The position numbers and the translations under genes are program-made. A DNA stretch of 64,000 nt from Chloroflexota bacterium (lineage in GTDB: Bacteria; Chloroflexota; Anaerolineae; Aggregatilineales; Aggregatilineaceae): NCBI GenBank assembly GCA_012729765.1, contig JAAYCM010000063.1, positions 1-64,000 on the forward strand, read 5' to 3'. Position 1 is the first letter of the stretch. Each line of letters starts with the position of its first letter. Of the stretch, positions 52,247 to 60,923 are shown piece after piece. The notes beneath the pieces are model-generated. The model was not told the origin of the DNA and searched no databases. It was given only the letters and a program-made list of their open reading frames with translations.

Positions 52247-54600
52247 AGTTGGCCTTCTTTCTTGCGGTATAACAATCCGGCGGCGCGTTCTTGCAGCTCA
52301 GCAGTGGGGGCGGGCAGCAGGCCCCTGGGCCGCAGGATCACCATCGCCACCAGCAGCGCGCCAAAGACCAGGATACGGTAGGTGGACAGCTCGCGCAGCA
52401 CTTCCGGGATGCCGATCAGGACCACCGCGCCCATGATCACGCCGGGGATGCTGCCCATCCCGCCGATGATCACCAGGCTGAGCACCTCAATCGAGACGTT
52501 CAGATTGAAGTCGCCGGGGAAGATATTGCGCTGGCGGGCGGCAAAGATCACGCCGCCGATCCCGGCAAAAGCCGCGCCGATTGCGAAGGCCATGAGCTTC
52601 GACTGCACCAGGTTGATGCCCATCGACTGCGCGATGCTTTCGTCGCTCTTCATCGCGCTCCACGCCCGCCCCGTGCGCGACTGGTTGAGCCGGATCGAGA
52701 AGAAGGCGACCAGCCCCGCGCCGAGGAACACGAGGTAGACGATTGAGAGATAAGTCACCGTGCCGGACGCGCCATCGGGCAGCGGGCGCGGAATCTGGAG
52801 CACGCCCTGTGGGCCGCCGGTGAAGTCGCGCAGATTGTTGAACAGCAGCCGGATGATCTCACCGAAGCCGAGTGTCACGATAGCGAGATAGTCGCCGCGC
52901 AGCCGCAGCACCGGGATACCGAGCATGATCCCGGCGATGCCGGACGTGATCACGCCGACGACCAGACCGATCAGAAACGGTGAGACGCCGCTAAACACCC
53001 TGTCATAGACGCCGCTGCTGTCCAGGATGAACGCTGCGATCAGGCTTGTGCCGACCGCGATCACGATCAGCAGCAGGCTGATGCTCTTGCTGGGGCGGAC
53101 GGCGCGCGTGCCCAAGATACGGCGGCCATTTGCGGTCGCCTGCGCCTGCTGCGCGTGAATAGTCTCGCGGCGTCGCCACAGATAGATTCCGATGGCAGCG
53201 ACCGCGCTCGCAATGATCGCCGCTGTGACCATCCAGGCCGCCAGCGTCAGCACCATCTCGGTATTGCCGTCGAACTTCAGCCCGGCGGGCTGGTTGTTGG
53301 CATCCATCACCGTCTGGCGTGACGACAGGAAGGCGTAGGTGTAGGACCCAAGCGCGAAGAACGCCACATAGCCCAGGTCGAGTAGGCCGGCGTAGCCAAC
53401 CACGATATTCAGCCCCAGGCCGAGCAGAATATTGATCCCGACCAGCGTCAGCACATCGTTTTGATACTGGTCCAGGTAGAGCGGCATGAGCAGCATCACG
53501 CCCAGCGATACCGTGCCCGCCAACTGGGACTCAAAACGGCTGGGATCGCGCAGCGCCCGGATATTCTGCAAAACCATCACAGCGGCGATGGCGAGCACAA
53601 GGATAATGCTTAGGGTCTGGCTGCCGCCCGGCTCACTGGGTGGGGCGACGAAGTACGTGTTGTTGCCCACGATGCGCCAGATGGCAAGCCCCGCCAGCAG
53701 GATGACCAGCCCGACGACCACGGCGAGCCGGGTTGAATAGCCCAGGTCCCTGGTGGTCTTCTGGGCCGCGCGGATCGAAACCAGCGCGAACAGGATGATC
53801 ATGAAGGACAGCAGGAGTTGGACCTGCTGCGCGCCGGAGCCCAGGTTGATCAACGCCCCGCCCCCGGCATGACCTTTGGTTAGCCACAGAAAGGCGAAGG
53901 CGATCAGCGGCAGTAGCAGTACCAGCCAGTGCGCGATCGGGTTACCGGCCACATACGCGCTCGTTCGCACACGATAGCGGCTGGTGTCCACCCGGACCGC
54001 CGCCCAGACCACCGCCGCGCTGAGCAGCCCGCTCAGCATCAGCAGCAGCATGAAGCCGTGCACGCCGCCGAGTCCCAGTTTGAGATCAATCCACGATTGG
54101 CCGGTCAGCCCGAAGCGCAGATGGATCGCCGTGTCGCGGTCGAAGGACAGCCGCAGCGGATTGGTGCGCAGCGGCTCGCCGGCTTCATATTCCCCCGTCA
54201 GCGGGTCGATATCCGGGTTGGGGTGCAGCTCTTCTTCCGGCACGCCAGAGAGGACTTCCATCGTCTCGGTCGTGATCGCGTTGAAGTACTGCTTGACGTC
54301 GATGCCTTTGGCCTGCCAGCGGTTGACCAGCGCCAGCAGCAGGAAGATCATCACTGTCGCCACCGCACCCATCGCCACCGCATTGAGCATCACATGGCCC
54401 AGCGAGCGCTCGCGCAACCGCCGCGCCAGCCGGATGCCGAAGATCATCATGACCAGCAGGAACAGGAAGATCGCCAGGTTGCGCAGTTGGGTAGATATTC
54501 CGATCAGGATCAGGAACAGGTTGACGACTCCGGCTACAAATCCGGCGTTCAGACCCTCGCGGATGGAGCTTACAAAGCGTTGTAGTTTTGCGTACAGCAT
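52243..54600 (-). CDS. livM: Branched-chain amino acid permease LivM with large N-terminal extension
   Basis: A 785-aa membrane protein, more than twice the usual length (about 300-420 aa). The LivM core starts near residue 370-400 (NDVLTLVGINILLGLGLNIVVGYAGLLDLG) and has the coupling motif VTLGFGEIIRLLFNNLRDFTGG. The preceding 360 residues carry about six further hydrophobic segments plus an extracytoplasmic loop with a DIDPLTGEYEAGEP stretch. This extension has no known role in LivM proteins. It lies between livH (two-base gap) and livG (overlap). Confidence 0.92.
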   Translation of the reverse strand: MLYAKLQRFVSSIREGLNAGFVAGVVNLFLILIGISTQLRNLAIFLFLLVMMIFGIRLARRLRERSLGHVMLNAVAMGAVATVMIFLLLALVNRWQAKGIDVKQYFNAITTETMEVLSGVPEEELHPNPDIDPLTGEYEAGEPLRTNPLRLSFDRDTAIHLRFGLTGQSWIDLKLGLGGVHGFMLLLMLSGLLSAAVVWAAVRVDTSRYRVRTSAYVAGNPIAHWLVLLLPLIAFAFLWLTKGHAGGGALINLGSGAQQVQLLLSFMIILFALVSIRAAQKTTRDLGYSTRLAVVVGLVILLAGLAIWRIVGNNTYFVAPPSEPGGSQTLSIILVLAIAAVMVLQNIRALRDPSRFESQLAGTVSLGVMLLMPLYLDQYQNDVLTLVGINILLGLGLNIVVGYAGLLDLGYVAFFALGSYTYAFLSSRQTVMDANNQPAGLKFDGNTEMVLTLAAWMVTAAIIASAVAAIGIYLWRRRETIHAQQAQATANGRRILGTRAVRPSKSISLLLIVIAVGTSLIAAFILDSSGVYDRVFSGVSPFLIGLVVGVITSGIAGIMLGIPVLRLRGDYLAIVTLGFGEIIRLLFNNLRDFTGGPQGVLQIPRPLPDGASGTVTYLSIVYLVFLGAGLVAFFSIRLNQSRTGRAWSAMKSDESIAQSMGINLVQSKLMAFAIGAAFAGIGGVIFAARQRNIFPGDFNLNVSIEVLSLVIIGGMGSIPGVIMGAVVLIGIPEVLRELSTYRILVFGALLVAMVILRPRGLLPAPTAELQERAAGLLYRKKEGQL

Positions 54601-54602
54601 GG

Positions 54603-56147
54603 CTAGACCTTCTTTTCCGAAAGCACTTCGCCGAAGATGCCTGTCGGGCGGAAGATCAGGACCAGTACCAACAGCCCGAACGCGATCACGTCTTTGTATT
54701 CGGTGGGGATGCCGAGTGCAATCGGCCCCAGCGCCTCGACCAGCCCCAGGAAGAAGCCGCCGAACATGGCACCGGGGATATTGCCGATGCCGCCCAGCAC
54801 CGCCGCCGTGAAGGCTTTGAGTCCGGGGATAAAGCCGCTGCGCCAGTTGAACGACAGGTTATGAAAGCCCATCATCACGCCCGCCGCCCCGGCCAGCACC
54901 GCCCCGATCGCAAAGGTGAACACGATCACCTGGTCGATGTCCACACCCATCAGCGCGGCGGTGTCCTTGTCCTCAGCCACCGAGCGCATGGCGCGCCCCA
55001 TCTTCGAGCGCTGCACGAACAGGTAGAGCAGCACCATCAGCACAATTGAGAACAGCACGATGATGATCCCGGTACGCGTGATCGGGATCACGCCCAGGTC
55101 GCCCAGCCGGAGCGGGATCGTGCCGTCGATCAGGCGCGGGCGGGTGTAGAAGCGCTGCTGCGGGCCGAGAATGTTGAGCATGGCCTGCTGCAAGAAGAAC
55201 GACGCCCCGATCGCGCTGATCAGCGGGGTGAGGCGCGGCGCCCGGCGCAGCGGGCGATAGGCCACGCGCTCCAGACCAATTGCGACCAGCATCGAGGTGA
55301 GCATCCCGGAGAAGACCACGAATAACAGCGCCACGACCGTGATCAGCACGATGTAGATATGCGGCGCAAAACCGCCGAGCGCCTGGAGCACGGCGTAGCC
55401 GATCAGCGCGCCGAGGATGAACCGGGCAGGCAGACTGAACAGCGTCAGAATCCAGGTCGTACTCGTGCCGGTCTCCGCGCTCCGGCGCTTGCCCAGCCGG
55501 GTTGCCAGCCCTTCGAGCGGCAGGAAGGTGATGCCCACGATCAGCGGCATGAGAAAGCCCGTGATGCTGGCGGCCCCATCCTCAAACGTTCCGCTCCCCA
55601 GGCTCGTGATATAAGTCAGCGCAAACCAGCCGCCGGCGGTGCCCAGCACCAGGACCTCGCCATGCGCGAAGTTGATCATAAACAGGATGCCGTAGACGAG
55701 CGTGTAGCCCAGCGCGACCAGCGCGTAGACGCCGCCCAGCACCAGTCCATTGGTGAGCTGCAAACCCCACACGGCAATTGGAACCTGCTCGGCCTCGACA
55801 ACGGTCGCGACACGGCTTGCCACCAGCAGGAAGAAGACGACACCGGCATAGTTGATGATGATGCGCGTGGAGGAAACATTCTCTTCGCGCCGCATCCGCC
55901 CGGCCAGCACGGCCAGCAGGGCGATCAGCCCCAGGCCGGTGTAGACCAGCAGGACGTTGGCGAGCAGCGTCTCGACGTTGGCCAGGTTAGGATCGGGCGG
56001 CGTGCCGAGTACGCCTGATGTACGAGCAATCACCCACAAAATGCGCGCGCTGGCGAGAAGCGCACCGAGTGTAAAGTAGTTTCCGCTGAGCGCCTCGTAA
56101 TCAAGGTCCAGGTGTTCCAAGCGGCGGGTACGGGTAACTTCCGCCAT
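54603..56147 (-). CDS. livH: Branched-chain amino acid permease LivH with N-terminal extension
   Basis: A 514-aa permease; typical LivH has about 290-330 aa. The first 125 residues add extra hydrophobic segments (FTLGALLASARILWVIAR, ANVLLVYTGLGLIALLAVLA). The core begins LQLTNGLVLGGVYALVALGYTLVYG and contains INFAHGEVLVLG and SMVRSVAEDKDTAALMGVDI-like coupling-helix sequence. An insert of about 100 residues (FLPLEGLATRLGKRRSAETG) lies in the middle. AGGAGG... ATG: GGAGGAAAG precedes the start. Confidence 0.92.
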   Translation of the reverse strand: MAEVTRTRRLEHLDLDYEALSGNYFTLGALLASARILWVIARTSGVLGTPPDPNLANVETLLANVLLVYTGLGLIALLAVLAGRMRREENVSSTRIIINYAGVVFFLLVASRVATVVEAEQVPIAVWGLQLTNGLVLGGVYALVALGYTLVYGILFMINFAHGEVLVLGTAGGWFALTYITSLGSGTFEDGAASITGFLMPLIVGITFLPLEGLATRLGKRRSAETGTSTTWILTLFSLPARFILGALIGYAVLQALGGFAPHIYIVLITVVALLFVVFSGMLTSMLVAIGLERVAYRPLRRAPRLTPLISAIGASFFLQQAMLNILGPQQRFYTRPRLIDGTIPLRLGDLGVIPITRTGIIIVLFSIVLMVLLYLFVQRSKMGRAMRSVAEDKDTAALMGVDIDQVIVFTFAIGAVLAGAAGVMMGFHNLSFNWRSGFIPGLKAFTAAVLGGIGNIPGAMFGGFFLGLVEALGPIALGIPTEYKDVIAFGLLVLVLIFRPTGIFGEVLSEKKV

Positions 56148-56347
56148 ATGTTCTTTCCTCCGTCAACGCGCGTTCTGGCACAACGTTTCGACCAGCAGCG
56201 TGGGGCTAGAGTATCACATTTCCCGTCGTATAGATACACAACCGGCCCGCCAACGATGCTTTGACGGGCACAGTTTAAGTGCAGGCGGGAATTGTACCAA
56301 CCTCAATTTCACTTTCCAACTCAAAGCCTGTCAAAATTTAACAAATA

Positions 56348-56367
56348 GGGAAGGCCGGAGCCTTCCC
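56348..56367 (-). terminator. Hairpin between livJ and livH, probable attenuator
   Basis: GGGAAGGC and GCCTTCCC form a perfect 8-bp stem around a 4-base loop, followed on the minus strand by TATTTGTTAAATTTTG. Placed after livJ and before livH, it would allow more binding protein than permease to be made, a common arrangement in such operons. Confidence 0.65.
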
Positions 56368-56392
56368 TTTTAAGCTTCAAGCTGTTGCCAGG

Positions 56393-57628
56393 CTACTCGG
56401 CCTCTTCGTCTTCAGCCGGGACCAGCCCTTCGGGCACTTCGACCTCAACCCACTCGCCGTCTTCGACGACATTGATCGCGATCGAGCCAGCGCCGCAGTC
56501 GCCCTTCTCATCGCAGGTCAGGACACCGGTCAGGCCGTCGTAGTCTGCGGTGTTCCGCAGCGCCTCAACCAGCGCCTCGCGGTTGATGACCAGATTGCCC
56601 GCGTCATCGACCTCAGCCACAGAATCGATCGCGTTGAAGATCATCATGGTCGAGTCGTAGGCGTGATAGTGGAACGGGCCAAGATCAGCCGGGGCGACAT
56701 CGAACATAGCTTCATAGGTCTCGTCGAAGTTCGCCAGACGTTCCGGATCGCCCGCCGGTGTTTCTGCAAAGCTCGCATAGGCACCCTCGCCCGCCTCGCC
56801 TGCGCCTTCCAGGAAGGCTTCGCCGTAGACGCCGTCGTCGCTGAAGAAGATCACGTCACCCAGGCCCACATCTCCCATCTGGGGCACGAGCAGCACAGCC
56901 TGCTGAACGTAGCCGCCAAAGAAGATTGCTTCGGGAGTTTGGGCGACCAGGCCGGTCAGCACCGAACGGAAGTCCTGATCATCGACGCTGATGCCCTCGA
57001 AGGCCACCACTTCGCCGCCCAGTTCGGTGAAGGTATCGCGCACGACTTCCGCCAGGCCGAGGCCATAGGTGTCATTGTCGTGCAGTACGGCGATGCTGCG
57101 GACTCCCAGCACTTCGTACATATAGTAGGCATCGACCACGCCCTGGATGTCGTCGCGGAACGCCACGCGATTCATGACGCTCAGGCCGCGCTCGGTCACG
57201 CCCGCTGCCGTCGCGCTGGGCGACATCATCGGGATACGCGCTTCTTCGTACACATCCGAGGCCGCTACCGTCGCGCCGGAGCAGATATGGCCGACCACCG
57301 CGACGATGTCCAGGTTCGAGACAACGCGGTTGGCGACGGTGGTCGCTTCATCGCCGGAGCAGCGGTCGTCTTCAACGGTCAGCTCGACCGGGAAGCCCTG
57401 AATGCCGCCCGCATCGTTGATTTCCGCCTGAGCGACCTGAGCGGCCTGCGCGATGTCGAGGCCAAACTCAGCGATCGGGCCGGTCAGGTCGGTGACGACG
57501 GCAATCTGGATGCTGCCGCCCGCCGGAACGACGACCTGGGTTGCGTCGCTCTGCGCGCTGACCGTGCCAACCGCCAGCGCGAGCAGGGCGATCAGCAGAA
57601 CAAAATGGAACAGCCGGGTATTGCGCAT
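56393..57628 (-). CDS. livJ: Branched-chain amino acid (HAAT) substrate-binding protein
   Basis: A 411-aa exported binding protein of the Leu/Ile/Val type (periplasmic-binding type 1 fold). A signal peptide is cut near VSAQ, and the mature part opens IQIAVVTDLTGPIAEFGLDIAQAAQ, with VAVVGHICSGATVAASDVYEEA and YPMYEVLGVRSIAVLHDNDTYGLGLAE-type segments. There is no lipobox cysteine. Ligand could be amino acids, urea or other amides. GGAG precedes the ATG, and it is the first gene of the liv set. Confidence 0.94.
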   Translation of the reverse strand: MRNTRLFHFVLLIALLALAVGTVSAQSDATQVVVPAGGSIQIAVVTDLTGPIAEFGLDIAQAAQVAQAEINDAGGIQGFPVELTVEDDRCSGDEATTVANRVVSNLDIVAVVGHICSGATVAASDVYEEARIPMMSPSATAAGVTERGLSVMNRVAFRDDIQGVVDAYYMYEVLGVRSIAVLHDNDTYGLGLAEVVRDTFTELGGEVVAFEGISVDDQDFRSVLTGLVAQTPEAIFFGGYVQQAVLLVPQMGDVGLGDVIFFSDDGVYGEAFLEGAGEAGEGAYASFAETPAGDPERLANFDETYEAMFDVAPADLGPFHYHAYDSTMMIFNAIDSVAEVDDAGNLVINREALVEALRNTADYDGLTGVLTCDEKGDCGAGSIAINVVEDGEWVEVEVPEGLVPAEDEEAE

Positions 57629-58045
57629 GGTGTTTCGCTCCTCGTCCTAAACAAACTCTGCCAAATCGTGCTAGATCCTTGTCGGGTGCGCGGGCAGCGG
57701 CCCGGCCCAGACAACATGCTGGCGTGCTTGGGGAGTGCTATCGACAGCAATCGAATCAGTCCACCTCCTTCACGTGGCGAGTTCACCGTCTGTGCGCCGG
57801 TGCGTTAACGCTACTATTTGCGTCTCTATGCAGCCGGAGTGTTACTCAGTAATCAGCATCGTAGCTGAATCATAGCGACCTTGTCAAACAGATCGCCATA
57901 CAGAGCCACAGCCTGTAATTATCTGGGCTAGCATAATGATGAACGCGCTATGAGGGCGGATTATACGCGATGTAAGGCGGCCCCCCTTTGTCTAAAACGT
58001 ACAAATTGTGAGCATGTATCGGGATCGAGCGCGCAGACGGCGCGG
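57629..58045. other. Intergenic region upstream of livJ
   Basis: No gene is supported. It is relatively AT-rich from 57830 to 57960 and must contain the livJ promoter. I could not choose one convincing promoter or operator. Confidence 0.5.
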
Positions 58046-59086
58046 TTAATACTCCCGCCGCACCAGAAAGGCGGCATACTGCCGGATCAGCTCTTGATCG
58101 GCGCCGGTCCAGCCCAGCCGCTCCAACGCGCCGTCGTAGTAGCTGCGCGCGATCTGATCGGTCAGGGCCGGTGCGCCGGTCCGCTCCAGAATATCCATTA
58201 CAGTCGCAATATCGGCATCCGAGAGCGACTCCTGGCGGTAGATGGCTTGCAGGCTGGCGCGGTCGGCAGGGACGGCGCGCTCGAAGGCGGCCAGCACCGG
58301 GTACGACTTTTTCTTCTCGCGGATGTCGCTCGTGGTCGATTTACCCGTCTGTGCCTTGTCGCCCCAGATGCCCAGATAATCGTCACGTACCTGGAACGCG
58401 ATCCCCAGGCGGCGGCCAAAATCGGTGTAAGCCGCGATCAATGCTTCGTCGTCGGTGCTCAGCAGCGCGCCGATGCCCGCCGCGCACTCGATCAGCGCGC
58501 CGGTCTTGTTGGCGATCATGGTGATGTAGTCGTCGGTCGAGACGGTGTCGCGCGTTTCGAAGTCCATGTCGAGAATCTGCCCCTCGGCGGTTTGCAGACA
58601 GGCGCGCGCTAGCCACTCCACCACACGCACCGTTTTTGCGGGGGGCGTCCCGATCCGGTGCAGGCGCGTGCTGGCCAGAAACGAGAGTGCATAGAGGCCG
58701 TCCCCGGCGTTGATCGCCTGGTAGGGACCCCAGCGCGTCCAGACGGCGGGACGGTGGCGGCGCTCCGGCGATTCGTCCATCACGTCGTCGTGGATCAGCG
58801 TGAAGTTGTGGACGAATTCCAGCGCCACACCCGCCGGCAGCACGTGACGGTAGTCGCCGCGCACGGCCTGAGCAACGAGCGCCATCAGCAGCGGGCGGAT
58901 CTTCTTGCCGGTCACTTTACGAAAGCGCGCGCTGTCTTCCGGTGGGATATCCCACCCGAACTGGTAGTCGATCACCTGCCACAGAATCGGCGCGATCTCA
59001 GACTGCTCCTGCCGGGCGGCGCGCATCTCCGCCTCGATCTCGCGCAAGAACGGGGTAAAAGTTTGCTCATACACTGCGCTTGCCAT
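58046..59086 (-). CDS. Polyprenyl diphosphate synthase family protein
   Basis: A 346-aa isoprenyl diphosphate synthase that condenses isopentenyl diphosphate with allylic diphosphates. The first Asp-rich motif is IHDDVMDESPERRHRP, and the second is FQVRDDYLGIWGD. The residue pattern before the first motif (FVHNFTLI) suggests a geranyl/geranylgeranyl or farnesyl product; chain length cannot be fixed here. I start at the ATG at 59086, with AGGAG five bases before it. It probably feeds quinone or carotenoid synthesis and shares a short operon with the phosphodiesterase upstream. Confidence 0.92.
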   Translation of the reverse strand: MASAVYEQTFTPFLREIEAEMRAARQEQSEIAPILWQVIDYQFGWDIPPEDSARFRKVTGKKIRPLLMALVAQAVRGDYRHVLPAGVALEFVHNFTLIHDDVMDESPERRHRPAVWTRWGPYQAINAGDGLYALSFLASTRLHRIGTPPAKTVRVVEWLARACLQTAEGQILDMDFETRDTVSTDDYITMIANKTGALIECAAGIGALLSTDDEALIAAYTDFGRRLGIAFQVRDDYLGIWGDKAQTGKSTTSDIREKKKSYPVLAAFERAVPADRASLQAIYRQESLSDADIATVMDILERTGAPALTDQIARSYYDGALERLGWTGADQELIRQYAAFLVRREY

Positions 59087-59121
59087 AGCTGCTCCTTTTG
59101 CCGGCGGCTGCGGGGCGGCGC

Positions 59122-59859
59122 TCAGCCTTTGCCGAGGGCGCGGCCCGTGATGGTGGTATCGTTCGACATGATCGCGTCGCACTTCAGGCGACGGTAGAGG
59201 CTCAAACGCGGCTCCGGGCGCACATCCAGCGGGCATACGACTTTTCCCTGGCGGTGCGCGCGCCAGACATCCAGCGGGTTGAGGACCATCAGCGGCCAGA
59301 GCGGTCCCAATAATTCTGCCGGCGGCGTCGGGAACGGATTGCGCAGGGTGATCAAGCCCGCCGGGATGCCGGGCGCGATCTGCTGCACGGCCTGCAGGCG
59401 CACCAGGTTAAAGGACAGGACGAGCGCGCGCTCGCGGATTCCGCCTGCCGCCAGCTCGTCTACAAGCTGCTGGCACACGCGCGGCTCCAGGAAACGGTCC
59501 GTTTTCAGTTCGACGGCCAGGGCCGCGCCGGGCGGCAGCACCTCGATCGCTTCGGCCAGGGTGGGGACGCGCTCGCGCTCGAAACCGGGGCGGCCATAGG
59601 CGGCGCTCAGACGCCTGATCTGGTCGAGCGTCAGATCGGCCACCGCACCGCTGCCGTCCGTAGTGCGATCGACGGTGGCGTCGTGGATGCACACCAGCGC
59701 GCCATCGGCGGTCAGATGCAGGTCGGTTTCGAGAATATCGGCCCCATCGTCGAACGCCTGCCGGAATGCCGCCAGGGTGTTCTCCGGGCAGCGCGCCGAA
59801 TTGCCACGATGGGCCATCAGATAGGGTTTAATTTTGCCCGGCAGGTGTAAAAGTTTCAT
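59122..59859 (-). CDS. Glycerophosphodiester phosphodiesterase
   Basis: A 245-aa enzyme hydrolysing glycerophosphodiesters to glycerol-3-phosphate and an alcohol. Catalytic motifs: AHRGNSARCPENTLAAF, then the metal-binding ETDLHLTADGALVCIHDATVDRTT with its HD pair. No signal peptide, so a cytosolic UgpQ-like role is likely. I chose the ATG at 59859; a 16-residue longer start at 59907 has no better ribosome site. The gene ends 36 bases before the polyprenyl synthase gene. Confidence 0.9.
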   Translation of the reverse strand: MKLLHLPGKIKPYLMAHRGNSARCPENTLAAFRQAFDDGADILETDLHLTADGALVCIHDATVDRTTDGSGAVADLTLDQIRRLSAAYGRPGFERERVPTLAEAIEVLPPGAALAVELKTDRFLEPRVCQQLVDELAAGGIRERALVLSFNLVRLQAVQQIAPGIPAGLITLRNPFPTPPAELLGPLWPLMVLNPLDVWRAHRQGKVVCPLDVRPEPRLSLYRRLKCDAIMSNDTTITGRALGKG

Positions 59860-60006
59860 CTTAAACAAATCTGGTTTAGCGCTTCGGCGGGCGGCTTGTC
59901 CGCTCATTCTATGCGGTTTTGCGCAAACTGCCTATCTGTCGTGCTGGGGGCGGATCGCGCCGCAGCCAGCCAGCGGCAGCCGTCGCGCGCACCGGCAGAC
60001 CTACGC

Positions 60007-60035
60007 TTGACCCACCCCAGCCCATGCGCTATACT
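60007..60035 (+). promoter_or_regulatory. Promoter of rpmH operon
   Basis: TTGACC (60007-60012), a 17-base spacer and TATACT (60030-60035), close to the sigma-70 consensus. It lies 87 bases before the rpmH ATG. Confidence 0.75.
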
Positions 60036-60121
60036 TGCGCTCCGTTATCTCGCTTGTTTCAAAGCGCCTGTAACAGCCGAAACCGCGCCCCTGCGCGCGT
60101 TTTTTGAAAGAGGAATCTGGA

Positions 60122-60301
60122 ATGCCGAAGCGTACTTATCAACCCAAGAAGCGCCGTCGTGTTCGCGTGCACGGTTTTCGCCAGCGGATGCGCACCCGTG
60201 ATGGGCGGAAAGTCCTCAAGAACCGTCGTGCGCGGGGCCGTACCCTGCTCGCGCCCAAGATGAACAACCACATCAAAAAGGTCAACTGGAACAGCGACTA
60301 A
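60122..60301 (+). CDS. rpmH: 50S ribosomal protein L34
   Basis: A 59-aa basic protein, [20 protein letters not shown] then [19 protein letters not shown], the invariant L34 sequence type. It has about 14 more C-terminal residues ([13 protein letters not shown] region) than most L34 proteins. GAAAGAGGA precedes the ATG at 60122. It begins the conserved rpmH-rnpA-yidD-yidC-jag cluster; dnaA is not adjacent. Confidence 0.96.
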   Translation: MPKRTYQPKKRRRVRVHGFRQRMRTRDGRKVLKNRRARGRTLLAPKMNNHIKKVNWNSD

Positions 60302-60325
60302 GTCCGGGCAGCCGGTCAGCGCGCC

Positions 60326-60685
60326 ATGCAACGGGATCTGCGGCTCAAGCGCCAGGAAGATTTCGCACGTTTGCGGCAGTCTGGGCGCGCGTGGCGCCAT
60401 CCTTTTTTCGTCCTCAGTGTAGCCCCCAACCGCCTTACGCACAATCGCTATGGGTTTGTGACCAGTAAGCGGTTGGGAAAAGCTGTGGTGCGCAGCCGGG
60501 TTCGACGCCTGCTGCGCGAGGCCGTACGCCACGCCCACCCGTTCATCACGCCCGGCCACGATCTGGCTTTTATCGCGCGCGCACCCATTGTCGGGCAGCC
60601 CTATCAGGCTGTCGAGCAGGCGGTCCAGTCTGGCCTGCAGCAGGCCGGGCTGTGGAGTCCGCCGCCAGAGGAGCAGTCACAGTGA
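60326..60685 (+). CDS. rnpA: Ribonuclease P protein component
   Basis: A 119-aa basic protein that binds RNase P RNA to trim tRNA 5' ends. It starts [20 protein letters not shown] and contains the signature [20 protein letters not shown] followed by RRLLREAVR. It lies 24 bases after rpmH, and its TGA stop overlaps the GTG start of yidD. Confidence 0.95.
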   Translation: MQRDLRLKRQEDFARLRQSGRAWRHPFFVLSVAPNRLTHNRYGFVTSKRLGKAVVRSRVRRLLREAVRHAHPFITPGHDLAFIARAPIVGQPYQAVEQAVQSGLQQAGLWSPPPEEQSQ

Positions 60686-60891
60686 AATACCTCGGTCTGG
60701 CCCTGATCCGTCTCTACCAGCGCACCTTCTCCCGGATGCTGCCCCCTAGCTGTCGCTACGAACCGAGCTGCTCACATTATACGTATCATGCAGTAGAGAA
60801 ATATGGCCTGCTCAAAGGGAGCTGGATGGGGCTAAAGCGCATCGCGCGCTGCCACCCGCTCAGTCCGGGCGGCTATGACCCGGTCCCTTGA
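60682..60891 (+). CDS. yidD: Membrane protein insertion efficiency factor YidD
   Basis: A 69-aa protein with the YidD signature [20 protein letters not shown], then [11 protein letters not shown] and [21 protein letters not shown] place the start at GTG 60682, where GTGA overlaps the rnpA stop. It assists YidC-dependent membrane insertion. Confidence 0.92.
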   Translation: MKYLGLALIRLYQRTFSRMLPPSCRYEPSCSHYTYHAVEKYGLLKGSWMGLKRIARCHPLSPGGYDPVP

Positions 60892-60923
60892 AGCCCTAGC
60901 AGAGGACACAGACGAACTTGAAG

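Noticed and set aside
60001-60121. Replication origin near rpmH
   Set aside because: dnaA is not adjacent and I saw no cluster of DnaA boxes upstream of rpmH.
60682-60891. Longer start for yidD at 60652
   Set aside because: It would overlap rnpA by 34 bases; the GTG with a 4-base overlap fits the usual coupling and the conserved start of YidD.
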